Positions 16,757 through 24,992 are shown, counted from the stretch's first letter. The stretch is 35,890 nt of DNA from Balneolales bacterium (GCA_007120385.1 SKNT01000125.1:1-35890); one strand, 5' to 3'. The notes: a model not told the origin generated them from the letters alone. A program made the numbers and translations.

Positions 16757-16802
16757 CCGTCAGTAAACCACAAACAGACAACCAGGATTTACCGGGCTGA
16801 TC

Positions 16803-17837
16803 ATGCACAAGCGGATGGTTCACAGTTTCCTGATCGGTTGCTCCGGGACCCTTTTACGGTTAATGACACTCTTGTTCACAATGTCACTGCTGTCAGCTTG
16901 CGGAGACGATCCATCCGACCCCCGCCTGTCATTCACCGAACGCTCACGTGACGTGCCGGCCTTTGACGCCGACTCGGCCTACAACTTCATCGCCGCACAG
17001 GTCGGCTTCGGTCCGCGCAATCCGGGCTCGGATGGCCACCGCCTCACCCGTGACTACCTGACCGGAAAGCTCAGGGAATACGCGGGACCGCGGGCCGTCT
17101 ACGTACAGCCGTTCACCCATACGGGGTACACCGGGGAGACCTATGAAATGAGCAACATCATTGCCGCTTTCCGCCCGGACCAGGGCGACCGGATCATGCT
17201 TCTTGCCCACTGGGATACCCGTCCGCGCGCCGAGAGGGACCCGGATCCGCGCCGGCGCAATGAGCCGATACCCGGAGCCGATGACGGCGGAAGCGGCGTG
17301 GGCGTTCTGCTTGAACTGGCCCGCATATTCCGCGACCATCCGCCGCCTGTGGGGGTGGATATCCTGCTCTTTGACGGCGAGGATTACGGGCGCGAAGGCG
17401 ACCTTGACTACTATTTCCTGGGTTCGCGCTACTGGTCGGCCAACCCGCCGGTTCCGGGATACCGCCCGCGTTTCGGAATTCTGCTGGATATGGTCGGTGC
17501 CAGAGACGCCGTCTTCCCCCGGGAGGGGTTCTCCATGCAGTATGCACCGCGCCTGGTCGATGAAGTCTGGCGGATTGCCAGTGAGCTGGGGCACGATGAT
17601 CTTTTTCTGGATGAGAAGGGATCGTCCATTGCCGACGACCACTGGATCATCAATCGCAAAACCGGCATCCCGACCATCAACATCATCCACCACAAACCTC
17701 CGCGTCCGATGCAACGGGACGTGTCGTTTCCGGATTACTGGCACACCCACGCCGACGACATGGATATCATTGACACCAAGACGCTCCAGGCGGTAGGCGA
17801 TGTGCTGCTGGAGCTGATTTACAACCGGATCCGGTGA
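16803..17837 (+). CDS. M28-family zinc lipoprotein, glutaminyl-peptide cyclotransferase-like
   Basis: 344 residues with a lipoprotein signal (long hydrophobic stretch to LLSAC, Cys33). The catalytic domain has M28/glutaminyl cyclase hallmarks: AHWDTRPRAERDPDP (His136 region), PGADDGGSGVGVLLELAR (zinc-ligand Asp around 160-161), LLFDGEDYG (Glu193), FLGSRYWSAN, GILLDMVGA and SSIADDHWIINRKTGIPTINIIHH. Glutaminyl cyclases turn N-terminal Gln into pyroglutamate; close relatives are aminopeptidases. The single-zinc-like pattern favours cyclase, but activity is inferred. An ATG at residue 5 is an alternative start. It lies between gatA and prmA on one strand. Confidence 0.85.
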   Translation: MHKRMVHSFLIGCSGTLLRLMTLLFTMSLLSACGDDPSDPRLSFTERSRDVPAFDADSAYNFIAAQVGFGPRNPGSDGHRLTRDYLTGKLREYAGPRAVYVQPFTHTGYTGETYEMSNIIAAFRPDQGDRIMLLAHWDTRPRAERDPDPRRRNEPIPGADDGGSGVGVLLELARIFRDHPPPVGVDILLFDGEDYGREGDLDYYFLGSRYWSANPPVPGYRPRFGILLDMVGARDAVFPREGFSMQYAPRLVDEVWRIASELGHDDLFLDEKGSSIADDHWIINRKTGIPTINIIHHKPPRPMQRDVSFPDYWHTHADDMDIIDTKTLQAVGDVLLELIYNRIR

Positions 17838-17852
17838 ACATACCGGGAGCAT

Positions 17853-17874
17853 CCCCATCCCCATCCCCATCCCC
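17853..17874 (-). repeat. (CCCCAT) tandem repeat, four G4 runs on the minus strand
   Basis: Four C4 runs (17853-17856, 17859-17862, 17865-17868, 17871-17874) are separated by exactly AT. The minus strand therefore carries four GGGG runs with 2-base loops, a textbook G-quadruplex pattern. It lies in the 57-base gap between the M28 gene and prmA, on the template strand for these genes. The copy number could vary by slippage. Confidence 0.8.
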
Positions 17875-17894
17875 TGATTCAACCCCTCAATGCC

Positions 17895-18743
17895 ATGAAC
17901 AGAACATACGTGAAGCTCAGACTCAGGATTCCGAAGGAAGAACAGGACCTGGCCGCCGACGACCTTATCGCTTTCGGCTTTGACGGATTTGAGCAGCTGG
18001 AAGGGGAGCTGGAAGCGTGGATTCCGGAGAATAAATTTACAGAAAACATCAAATTGCGTTTTGAGGCCTGGTTTGAGGAGCAGTCGGGTGGCCGGTGGCA
18101 GATCATCGGTGAGGAAACGGTGAAGGAGCGAAACTGGAACGAGGAGTGGGAGAAATCGATCCGTCCGCTCTCTGTGGGACGTTTCTTCATCCACCCAACC
18201 TGGTCTGACGAGAAGCTGCCCCCGGAGAGCATACCCCTTGTAATCGATCCTAAAATGGCATTCGGGACGGGTTATCATGAGACCACACGTCTGCTGCTTC
18301 GCCTCCTGCCGGATCATGTACGTCCGGGCGACCGGGTGCTGGATATGGGAACGGGAACCGGAATACTTGCGATTGCGGCCCTGCTCCTGGGAGCAAGTGA
18401 AGCTGCGGGCATCGATATTGACCCGTGGTGTTACGAGAATGCGCTGGAAAATGCCCGGCTCAACGGCGTCAGCGACCGGCTGGACATACGCATCGGTTCC
18501 ACGGAGCAGATTCCGTCCGTCGCCCGTTACGACATGATCCTGGCTAACATCAACCGCAATATCCTGCTGGATCTGGCCGGAACCCTGACCGGGCATCTGG
18601 GTCCGGGAGGCATACTGATGCTTTCCGGGATTATGGAAGAAGATCTGGATGCGATACTGGCCAGTTCGCATTACGCTTCCATGAAGCGCCTGGAAGAGCG
18701 CGGAGAAAACGAGTGGCGGGCACTTGTGCTGCAAGCAGGGTGA
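17895..18743 (+). CDS. prmA: Ribosomal protein L11 methyltransferase
   Basis: 282-residue SAM-dependent methyltransferase that trimethylates ribosomal protein L11. An N-terminal substrate-recognition domain (about 1-90) is followed by KERNWNEEWEKSIRPLSVG, the family-typical linker, and DPKMAFGTGYHETTRLLL. The SAM-binding motif VLDMGTGTGILAIAALLLGA starts near residue 148, and ILANINRNILLDLA is the NxN-type active-site segment. Length and order match PrmA throughout. It follows the M28 gene and precedes the sigma factor by 106 bases. Confidence 0.94.
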   Translation: MNRTYVKLRLRIPKEEQDLAADDLIAFGFDGFEQLEGELEAWIPENKFTENIKLRFEAWFEEQSGGRWQIIGEETVKERNWNEEWEKSIRPLSVGRFFIHPTWSDEKLPPESIPLVIDPKMAFGTGYHETTRLLLRLLPDHVRPGDRVLDMGTGTGILAIAALLLGASEAAGIDIDPWCYENALENARLNGVSDRLDIRIGSTEQIPSVARYDMILANINRNILLDLAGTLTGHLGPGGILMLSGIMEEDLDAILASSHYASMKRLEERGENEWRALVLQAG

Positions 18744-18775
18744 AGAACTTCCGAAAAATATGAAGCTACAATCCG

Positions 18776-18807
18776 ATGCAGAAACTTGCTATATTTCCGT
18801 TCTGCAT
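18776..18807 (+). promoter_or_regulatory. Inverted repeat and candidate promoter ahead of the ECF sigma gene
   Basis: atgcagaa (18776-18783) and ttctgcat (18800-18807) form an 8-bp perfect inverted repeat around a 16-base loop. The loop contains ttgctatattt, close to the tttgctatttt found upstream of tatA. This could be a promoter core framed by an operator, for example for autoregulation, about 43 bases upstream of the sigma gene. Inference only. Confidence 0.35.
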
Positions 18808-18849
18808 GGATTATTCTGAACCTGTATGTAACCATCAGGCATTGCCGCA

Positions 18850-19452
18850 GTGACACAAAAAAACACATCAACGGACAGCAGTCGCAAGGATCTTGTCTTT
18901 GTGGAAGCGGCGCTTGCCGGTGACCAGCAGGCCTATCAGCAACTGGTGGACAAATACCAGCGCGCCCTGTACTTCCACATCCTGAAACTGGTTCGGAACC
19001 GCGATGTGGTGGACGACCTGGTCCAGGAGGCGTTCCTCAAAGCATTTGACAGCCTGGAATCCTACAACCGGCAATATGCCTTCTCAACCTGGATATACCG
19101 GATCGCTACCAACAACAGCATCGACTATCTCCGGAAGAAGAAACTCAGCACACTTTCCATCGACGAGCCGGTGCAGGGCAAAGACGGCGAGATGCATATG
19201 GAACTGGCGGATGAGTCGGCGGACACAGACCGGGAAATCATCGTGAAACAGCGTCGCAGTATGGTGCGCGATGCGGTGGAAGCTCTGCCCGAGAAATACC
19301 GGATCGTTGTTCGGATGCGCCACATGCAGGAAATGAGTTACGAGGAGATTGCCGAAGAACTGGCACTTCCGCTGGGAACGGTCAAGGCCCACATTTTTCG
19401 TGCAAGGGAATTGCTGAACAAGCATCTTAAGGACAGAATATCTGCCTATTGA
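18850..19452 (+). CDS. ECF-type RNA polymerase sigma factor
   Basis: 200-residue group 4 sigma factor. Region 2 spans about 20-95 (YQQLVDKYQRALYFHILKLVRNRDVVDDLVQEAFLKAF, then FSTWIYRIATNNSIDYLRKKK), and region 4 spans about 135-195 (LPEKYRIVVRMRHMQEMSYEEIAEELALPLGTVKAHIFRARELLNKHL). The linker is acidic. The start is GTG at 18850: an in-frame stop at 18829 and the lack of other upstream starts leave little choice. No anti-sigma factor of the usual RseA/FecR kind is adjacent. Instead a membrane protein with a voltage-sensor-like domain starts within 50 bases, probably on the same transcript. Confidence 0.92.
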   Translation: MTQKNTSTDSSRKDLVFVEAALAGDQQAYQQLVDKYQRALYFHILKLVRNRDVVDDLVQEAFLKAFDSLESYNRQYAFSTWIYRIATNNSIDYLRKKKLSTLSIDEPVQGKDGEMHMELADESADTDREIIVKQRRSMVRDAVEALPEKYRIVVRMRHMQEMSYEEIAEELALPLGTVKAHIFRARELLNKHLKDRISAY

Positions 19453-19500
19453 CGGTTTTGTCCGGTGTCCACGTCCACAACTGATCAACCAAGATCGAGT

Positions 19501-20646
19501 ATGTCACAAAGCAAATCCGTTAGGAGCGGGCAAATAGGTTTTTTTTTCCTGGATTTCCTGATGATCGCCCTGCTTGTGGTCAACCTGGCATGGATTGTCT
19601 TCGACTGGCTGTTTGAATATGAATTGATTCGCAGTTACCTGCACGGAGTGGCCCCGGATTTCACCGATATGTATGCGGCCACCATCCACCCCCGTTTCAT
19701 TCTCATCGACCTGATGTTTGTTTCGGTGTTCCTGACCGAATTTTTCATCCGCTGGGGCCTGGCGGTTTACCACCGGATCTATCACCGCTGGTTTTTCTTC
19801 CCCTTTATCCATTTTTACGATCTGCTGGGGTGCATACCGGTGGGCGGATTCCGGTTCCTGCGCCTTCTCCGCATCATATCCATCACTTACCGGCTTCAGA
19901 AACACGGGATCATCGACCTCCGCGATACCGCGGTAGTCCGTTTCATCCGGAAATATCACGGCATTCTCATAGAGGAACTCTCCGACCGTGTCACACTCAA
20001 CATCCTGAGCGATATCCAGCGCGAAGTACGCAACGGAGGACCTGTCGTCGACCGGATCGTCAACGAGGTAGTCATGCCGCAGCGTGAATCACTGGTGGAG
20101 TGGATGTCCCACCGCATCGAGAAAGTGGCCAACAACAATTACGAAGGGTACCGTGAGGATATCCGCCAGTATGTGCAGGAGCGTATCAACACCGCTGTGG
20201 ACGAAAACGAGGAGTTCGCGAGGCTGGAACTGATCCCGGTGTTCGGGTCGCTGTTCAGGAACACCGTGGAGAAGGCCATTGCGGACATGGTGTTCAGCGT
20301 GATCAACGGCATCATGCAGGATCTGGCATCGAATCGGAACCGTGTCCTGATCAACGAGACGGCCGATGTGCTTTTTGATGCCATCCTGCTCAAGGAAGAG
20401 GATACCGAACTGAACCGGCTGGTCGTTGACACAATGGACCGCTCCCTGGAAATCGTCAAGCAGCAGGTGCGCGTGCAGCAGTGGAAGCTGCGGGATCTGG
20501 CCGAGGACGAGGATCACTTCCGGGAGTTGCTCCGTGAGGAACTGATGAAAGCGTATGCGGAAACGGACACGGATACAGACATGGTCACGGAACCGGATGT
20601 TGAATCCCGTGCGGAGGATCCCGGTGACAACGCATCCAAAAAATGA
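19501..20646 (+). CDS. Membrane protein with voltage-sensor-like S1-S4 domain and no pore
   Basis: 381 residues from the ATG at 19501; a GTG at 19465 would add 12 residues. Four N-terminal membrane segments match a voltage-sensor layout: S1 about 14-37; S2 about 65-90 with FLTEFFIRW (Glu80, Arg84); S3 about 98-113 with FYDLLGCIP (Asp107); and S4 about 116-132 with arginines 118, 121 and 124 at three-residue spacing plus Arg131. No S5-pore-S6 follows. The remaining ~240 residues look soluble and helical, with heptad-like stretches (IVNEVVMPQRESLVEWMSHR, FRNTVEKAIADMVFSVINGI) and an acidic Thr/Asp tail. I do not recognise the soluble family. It lies between the sigma gene and queG with short gaps. 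Confidence 0.7.
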   Translation: MSQSKSVRSGQIGFFFLDFLMIALLVVNLAWIVFDWLFEYELIRSYLHGVAPDFTDMYAATIHPRFILIDLMFVSVFLTEFFIRWGLAVYHRIYHRWFFFPFIHFYDLLGCIPVGGFRFLRLLRIISITYRLQKHGIIDLRDTAVVRFIRKYHGILIEELSDRVTLNILSDIQREVRNGGPVVDRIVNEVVMPQRESLVEWMSHRIEKVANNNYEGYREDIRQYVQERINTAVDENEEFARLELIPVFGSLFRNTVEKAIADMVFSVINGIMQDLASNRNRVLINETADVLFDAILLKEEDTELNRLVVDTMDRSLEIVKQQVRVQQWKLRDLAEDEDHFRELLREELMKAYAETDTDTDMVTEPDVESRAEDPGDNASKK

Positions 20647-20655
20647 AGGACCGGC

Positions 20656-21660
20656 ATGACCGGAATGGCGAAAAATACCACCGAACGTACGGAGATGGTC
20701 CGTCAGGAAGCGCTGCGCCTGGGTTTTGACGCCGTCGGTTTTGCCAGGGCGCGCCGCCTGGAGGAGCAGGAGAGCCGGCTGGAGCAGTGGCTCAGGGAGG
20801 GGCGGCACGGAAAAATGGCCTACATGGAAAACCACTTCGACAAACGTCTGGATCCGCGCCGGCTGGTCCCGGGAGCGCAATCGGTCGTCTCGGTGATGAT
20901 GAGCTATCACCAGCCGGATCTTGCCGGGCGGCAGCTTGCCTCGGAGGAGCCGAAAATTTCAAAGTATGCCATGGGCGAGGACTACCACATGGTCCTCAAG
21001 GAGAAATTGTTCGAACTGTTCGCCTTCACGGAGTCGGTTACCGGCAAGGTGGAAGGGCGTGTTTTTGTGGATACGGCTCCGGTGCTGGACAAGGCCTGGG
21101 CCGTGGAATCGGGTGTCGGGTGGCTCGGAAAGCACACCAATGTGCTGAACCGCGAATGGGGATCCTGGTTTTTCCTTGGTGAGATGATCCTGGATGCGGA
21201 ATTTGACTATGACAACCCGGTGGCGGACCATTGTGGCACCTGTACCAGGTGTATAGATGCCTGTCCCACAGATGCCATCCATGAGCCCTACAAAGTGGAC
21301 GGCAGCAAATGCATCTCCTACTTTACCATCGAGCTGCGCGAAGAGATTCCGGAGGAGTATCACCGCCAGATGGGCGAGTGGATTTTTGGATGCGATATCT
21401 GCCAGGATGTGTGTCCGTGGAACCGCAAGGCGCGGCGCGGATCGGAGGAGCGCCTCTTTGCCAGGCCGGAGACGGCGGAAAAGGACATTGACTACTGGGA
21501 AGAACTGGACTTGCAGGAATACCGCAGGCTGTTTCGGCGCAGTACCGTCAAGCGGGCGAAATTTGATGGCATGAAACGGAATATCCGCATATCTGGTGCC
21601 AATCTGCGCGGATCGGACCGACGCTTTGTGAACGTGGCAGGCAAAAAAAAGCATCCGTGA
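20656..21660 (+). CDS. queG: Epoxyqueuosine reductase
   Basis: 334-residue cobalamin- and iron-sulfur-dependent enzyme that reduces epoxyqueuosine to queuosine in the tRNA wobble base. The N-terminal domain (ALRLGFDAVGFARARRLEEQ) and FVDTAPVLDKAWAVESGVGWLGKH are typical of the QueG family. Two 4Fe-4S clusters are evident in CGTCTRCIDACPTDAI and CDICQDVCPWN. The first ATG is preceded by gaagga at suitable spacing; an ATG at 20665 is possible. It starts 9 bases after the voltage-sensor-like gene. A terminator hairpin overlaps its stop. Confidence 0.95.
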   Translation: MTGMAKNTTERTEMVRQEALRLGFDAVGFARARRLEEQESRLEQWLREGRHGKMAYMENHFDKRLDPRRLVPGAQSVVSVMMSYHQPDLAGRQLASEEPKISKYAMGEDYHMVLKEKLFELFAFTESVTGKVEGRVFVDTAPVLDKAWAVESGVGWLGKHTNVLNREWGSWFFLGEMILDAEFDYDNPVADHCGTCTRCIDACPTDAIHEPYKVDGSKCISYFTIELREEIPEEYHRQMGEWIFGCDICQDVCPWNRKARRGSEERLFARPETAEKDIDYWEELDLQEYRRLFRRSTVKRAKFDGMKRNIRISGANLRGSDRRFVNVAGKKKHP

Positions 21661-21676
21661 GGGGACACGGATGCTT
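21649..21676 (+). terminator. Terminator overlapping the queG stop codon
   Basis: An 11-bp perfect stem (21649-21659 paired with 21666-21676) has a 6-base loop. The left arm includes the last codons of queG, and an A run lies 5' of it, so on the minus strand the stem is followed by a T run. It could therefore also stop leftward readthrough past the phosphatase gene. Confidence 0.6.
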
Positions 21677-21701
21677 ATCGGTCATGACTCTTGCAGATCA
21701 T

Positions 21702-21718
21702 GAAGAATCGGATTCTTC
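21702..21718 (-). terminator. Hairpin after the alkaline phosphatase gene
   Basis: gaagaatc and gattcttc (21702-21709, 21711-21718) form a near-continuous inverted repeat 5 bases beyond the phosphatase stop. No strong T run follows directly, so it probably acts together with the adjacent 21649-21676 hairpin. Confidence 0.4.
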
Positions 21719-21723
21719 AAAAT

Positions 21724-23175
21724 TCATGCCTCCTGATAGGCCTGAACAGCGGCCATCTCCACCATGAGATGGAACAGGTCAGTGTTCTTAGTGAACGGGC
21801 CGATGCGGTCGCTGCCCGGTCCGTAGGCGGCAAGTTCCACGTAATCCGAGGTGTGTGAGGTGCCGATCCAGTTGAAGGCCAGATAATTGGCCAGGATCTG
21901 ACCCATTACGGGCCAAGGGCGGCTCATCATCCGGTGCAGGTTCTCATACTCACGGGCGTAGGCCTTTCGCAGGATTTCGGCCTCGTCGCGACGGATCTCG
22001 ATTTTTGTGGCGTATTCAACCAGTTCGCGGATGCGGCTGACCGAACTGTTTTCGTCGAGCTGCGGCAGGAACCAGTTGTTGGTGTGGCGGAATTCGGCCA
22101 GACGGTCAAAGCGGGGCTCGCTTTCACCGTAGCCGGATCCGACACCATTCAGGCCGGGATTGGCGTTGCCGTGATCGGTGGTGATGATGACCAGCGTGTC
22201 GTCCCGGTTTTCGGTAAACTCCAGCACCCTGGCGATGGCGTCATCAAAGGCGATCTGGTCGTAGATGAGGCCGGCGGCGTCGTTGCCGTGTGCGGCATGG
22301 TCCACCCGTCCGCCCTCCACCTGAAGGATGAAGCCGTTCGGGTTCTGCGACAGCCGATTGATTGCGCTTTCGGTCATTTCCGCCAGTGTAGGAATGTCGC
22401 GCCGGTACTCTTCGGTGTTCATATGATCGAGCGTGTAGGGCACGTGGCTGTCGTAGAAGATGCCCAGCAGTTTCTCACTGCTGTTGAATGCCTTCAGTTC
22501 TTCTTTTTTGCGGACCACCTTGTATCCGGCTTGAGCATATTCGCTGTAGAGGTCTCGTCCATCCTCGCGGTGTTCAGCACTATAGAATCGGTTTCCACCG
22601 CCAAGAAGCACGTCGTAGCCCCTTTCAAGATACTGGGTGGCTATGGTGGGTTCTTCACCCCTGGCCATGACGTTGGCTCCGAACCCTGCCGGGGTGGCAT
22701 GGGTGATGGTCGTGGTGGTAGCCAGGCCGGTTGCCTTGCCGGCATCGCGGAAGATTTTGAGGATGGGCTTGAGTGGCTGCTCGTCCTCGGTCATGTTGAC
22801 GCGCCCGTTGACCAGGCGCCTGCCGCATCCCCAGGAGCAGGATGCGGCCGCTGAGTCGGTCACGATGGAGGATCCGGAGGTCATGTCCATGAGTCCGCGG
22901 ACGACCCTGTTTTGTTCATACAGGGAAATCCAGTGGGATGGGCGGCCGTGATTGCGGCGAAGGAAATGGTCGGCTGCGGTCAGGGTGCCGGAACTCATTC
23001 CGTCGCTGACCATGAAAATAATGTTCTTTGCATCGCCGGGACGGGCACTTCCGTTTCCGGATGCACAACCGCCAAGCAGGGTGCCGGATCCCAGGACCAT
23101 ACCTGAAAGCGCACCGGTTTTGAGAAAATCCCGCCGGCTGAAAGCGCCGTTTTTTGAAGCCTTCTTTTGTGACAT
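21724..23175 (-). CDS. Alkaline phosphatase, PhoA superfamily, Tat-exported lipoprotein
   Basis: 483-residue metal-dependent phosphomonoesterase. The N terminus has a twin-arginine signal, SRRDFLKTG (Arg14-Arg15), then a lipobox LLGGC (Cys37), implying Tat export and lipid anchoring. Metal and active-site motifs: MVSDGMSSG (Asp58), the nucleophile Ser108 in VTDSAAAS, QVEGGRVDHAAHGND, ITTDHGNANPG, and TSHTSDYVELAAYG near the C terminus. Order and spacing match bacterial alkaline phosphatases. An insertion of about 70 helical residues (SSVSRIRELVEYATKIEIRR and following) precedes the last histidine motif. It is expected to release phosphate from organic esters in the periplasm or at the surface. 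Phosphate-starvation control is likely by family, but I recognise no Pho box. Confidence 0.93.
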   Translation of the reverse strand: MSQKKASKNGAFSRRDFLKTGALSGMVLGSGTLLGGCASGNGSARPGDAKNIIFMVSDGMSSGTLTAADHFLRRNHGRPSHWISLYEQNRVVRGLMDMTSGSSIVTDSAAASCSWGCGRRLVNGRVNMTEDEQPLKPILKIFRDAGKATGLATTTTITHATPAGFGANVMARGEEPTIATQYLERGYDVLLGGGNRFYSAEHREDGRDLYSEYAQAGYKVVRKKEELKAFNSSEKLLGIFYDSHVPYTLDHMNTEEYRRDIPTLAEMTESAINRLSQNPNGFILQVEGGRVDHAAHGNDAAGLIYDQIAFDDAIARVLEFTENRDDTLVIITTDHGNANPGLNGVGSGYGESEPRFDRLAEFRHTNNWFLPQLDENSSVSRIRELVEYATKIEIRRDEAEILRKAYAREYENLHRMMSRPWPVMGQILANYLAFNWIGTSHTSDYVELAAYGPGSDRIGPFTKNTDLFHLMVEMAAVQAYQEA

Positions 23176-23496
23176 GATGTAAGAAATTTAGAAATGTTAA
23201 AGTGATTTCGATAGCGAATAGAGCGTATTGAGGATAGGGCGGCCGGGCACGTCCGGTACGGAAACGTTTGGGAGTGGTTCAGCAAATAAGCCGTCACAGT
23301 CCGCAAGACTGTGCTCAATTACAATGTGATTCAAAAAGAATAAGGAAAAAGAAGTAATGATACTGTAAAATTTTGAAATGCCCGGGGCATGAAAACTGTT
23401 AATTCATCGGAAAAATAAATTAATATCCGCGTATGTTATATATCCGATTATGGAAACGAACTGTTTGAATCATTATTTAAAAGGAGGAAAATCGAA
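23176..23496. other. Divergent intergenic region between alkaline phosphatase and htpX
   Basis: No gene is visible in these 321 bases. They hold a hairpin with 7-bp arms cacagtc/gactgtg (23295-23301, 23307-23313) and a 13-base palindrome atgcccggggcat (23378-23390). The last 100 bases before htpX are AT-rich. Promoters for both genes must lie here, and the two inverted repeats are candidate regulatory sites. I cannot assign a regulator. Confidence 0.5.
23482..23487 (+). promoter_or_regulatory. Strong Shine-Dalgarno site of htpX
   Basis: A full aggagg lies 9 bases before the htpX ATG. Most other genes in this window have weak or no recognisable Shine-Dalgarno sequence, so this stands out and may support high translation under stress. 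Confidence 0.7.
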
Positions 23497-24360
23497 ATGA
23501 TCAAGAACACTATCAGGACTGTGTTTCTCATGTCGCTAGTGGCGCTGCTTTTTTTACTTATAGGCGGATTGCTGGGCGGACAGACCGGCATGATCATCGC
23601 TCTGGTGATTGCCCTGTCGATGAACTTTTTCAGCTACTGGTACTCGGACAAGCTCGTGCTTAAAATGTACCGGGCCCAGGAAGTGAACCGGGATAATGCC
23701 CCGAAGTTCTACAGCATGGTGGAAGAGCTGGCGCAAAATGCCGGTCTGCCGATGCCCAAAGTGTATATCATCCCGCAGCAGCAGCCCAATGCCTTTGCGA
23801 CGGGACGGAATCCAAAGAATGCGGCCGTTGCAGCAACACAGGGAATATTGCAGAGTCTGAATGAGCGCGAACTCCGCGGTGTGATGGCCCATGAGCTGGC
23901 TCACATCAAGAACAGGGATATCCTCACTCAGACGATCGTCACCACGGTTGTGAGTGCGATCACCATGATTGCCCAGTTTGCCATCTTTTTCCCCATCGGA
24001 CGCGGCGGCGGCAATGGTCCCAACATCGTAGTAGTGCTTCTGACACTGATTCTGGCGCCACTGGCTGCGGCCATGCTTCAGTCAGCGATTTCGCGTACCA
24101 GGGAATTCGAGGCTGACCGTGTGGGTGCCGAAATCTGTGGAAGTGCCGAAAGTCTGGCCAGCGCCTTGCGGAAAATCCAGGCATCGGTGGAGCGCACGCC
24201 TATGCAGGCCTCCGAGACCGCACAGCGTTCCACCGCCCATATGTTTCCGGTTAACCCGTTTTCAGCCCGTGGCATGAGCCGCCTGTTCTCCACACATCCC
24301 GACACGGCCCTCCGCATCCAAAAACTCATGGAAATGGAGCGTACAGGCGTTTATTCCTGA
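23497..24360 (+). CDS. htpX: HtpX-type membrane zinc metalloprotease
   Basis: 287-residue M48 protease that degrades damaged membrane proteins. Two N-terminal membrane helices (about 8-27 and 32-48) precede the zinc motif HELAH (132-136, in GVMAHELAHIKNRD). The third ligand lies in REFEADRVG (about 205), and two further hydrophobic segments (about 147-170 and 176-197) lie between them. The length matches the family (about 290). The strong ribosome-binding site and a separate upstream region suggest independent regulation. It is divergent from the alkaline phosphatase gene and followed by ssb after 158 bases. Confidence 0.95.
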   Translation: MIKNTIRTVFLMSLVALLFLLIGGLLGGQTGMIIALVIALSMNFFSYWYSDKLVLKMYRAQEVNRDNAPKFYSMVEELAQNAGLPMPKVYIIPQQQPNAFATGRNPKNAAVAATQGILQSLNERELRGVMAHELAHIKNRDILTQTIVTTVVSAITMIAQFAIFFPIGRGGGNGPNIVVVLLTLILAPLAAAMLQSAISRTREFEADRVGAEICGSAESLASALRKIQASVERTPMQASETAQRSTAHMFPVNPFSARGMSRLFSTHPDTALRIQKLMEMERTGVYS

Positions 24361-24518
24361 ATCATTTGAAACATTCTTTGAATATGGCCATGGGAATGTG
24401 TACCATTTTGACAGATGCAACAAATGGGCAATCAAAATACGGGTGGCTGCTTGTAAGGAATAGGCCGCTTTCGGGTCTATTGCATACCTAAGGCAACCTG
24501 GAACGTAACAAAAAGATT

Positions 24519-24962
24519 ATGGGATCACTTAATAAAGCAATGATTATTGGACGACTCGGGGCCGATCCCGAAGTTCGTTACACACAGAACAATACAGCGC
24601 TGGCCAACATAAGGGTGGCCACCAACGAAAAATACCGGGACAGCAACGGTGAGCTGCAGGAAACCACCGAATGGCATCGGGTAGTTGCGTGGGGCCGGCT
24701 TGCGGAAAACTGTCAGCAGCTGCTCAAGAAAGGTTCTCTGGTTTACTTTGAAGGACCGATCCAGACCCGGTCATGGGAGGACAAGGACGGCCAGAAGCAG
24801 TACATGACCGAAATCAAGGCACTGAACATGCAAGTGCTTGACAGCAGGATGGACTCCGGCGGTGGATATGAATCTGCACGCAAAGAGGAGCTTTCGGTCA
24901 ACGACGCCAAGGAATTCGAGCCCGGTGACGGCGCTGACCAGGATGATGACCTGCCGTTCTGA
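24519..24962 (+). CDS. ssb: Single-stranded DNA-binding protein
   Basis: 147-residue SSB with the OB fold in the first ~110 residues (LNKAMIIGRLGADPEVRYT, TTEWHRVVAWGRLAENC, LVYFEGPIQTRSWEDKDG). A short acidic linker ends in the tip DDDLPF, which recruits repair and replication proteins. It protects single-stranded DNA in replication and recombination. The following CorC/GldE-type gene gives the ssb-gldE neighbourhood common in Bacteroidota. Confidence 0.96.
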   Translation: MGSLNKAMIIGRLGADPEVRYTQNNTALANIRVATNEKYRDSNGELQETTEWHRVVAWGRLAENCQQLLKKGSLVYFEGPIQTRSWEDKDGQKQYMTEIKALNMQVLDSRMDSGGGYESARKEELSVNDAKEFEPGDGADQDDDLPF

Positions 24963-24992
24963 TTAGAACCGGGCCTGTCCATATCGTTTGAA

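Noticed and set aside
16944-18734. A 596-codon open frame on the minus strand across the M28 and prmA genes
   Set aside because: Both plus-strand proteins here have complete catalytic motifs, and the antisense translation shows no recognisable domain. GC-rich third positions commonly leave such antisense frames open.
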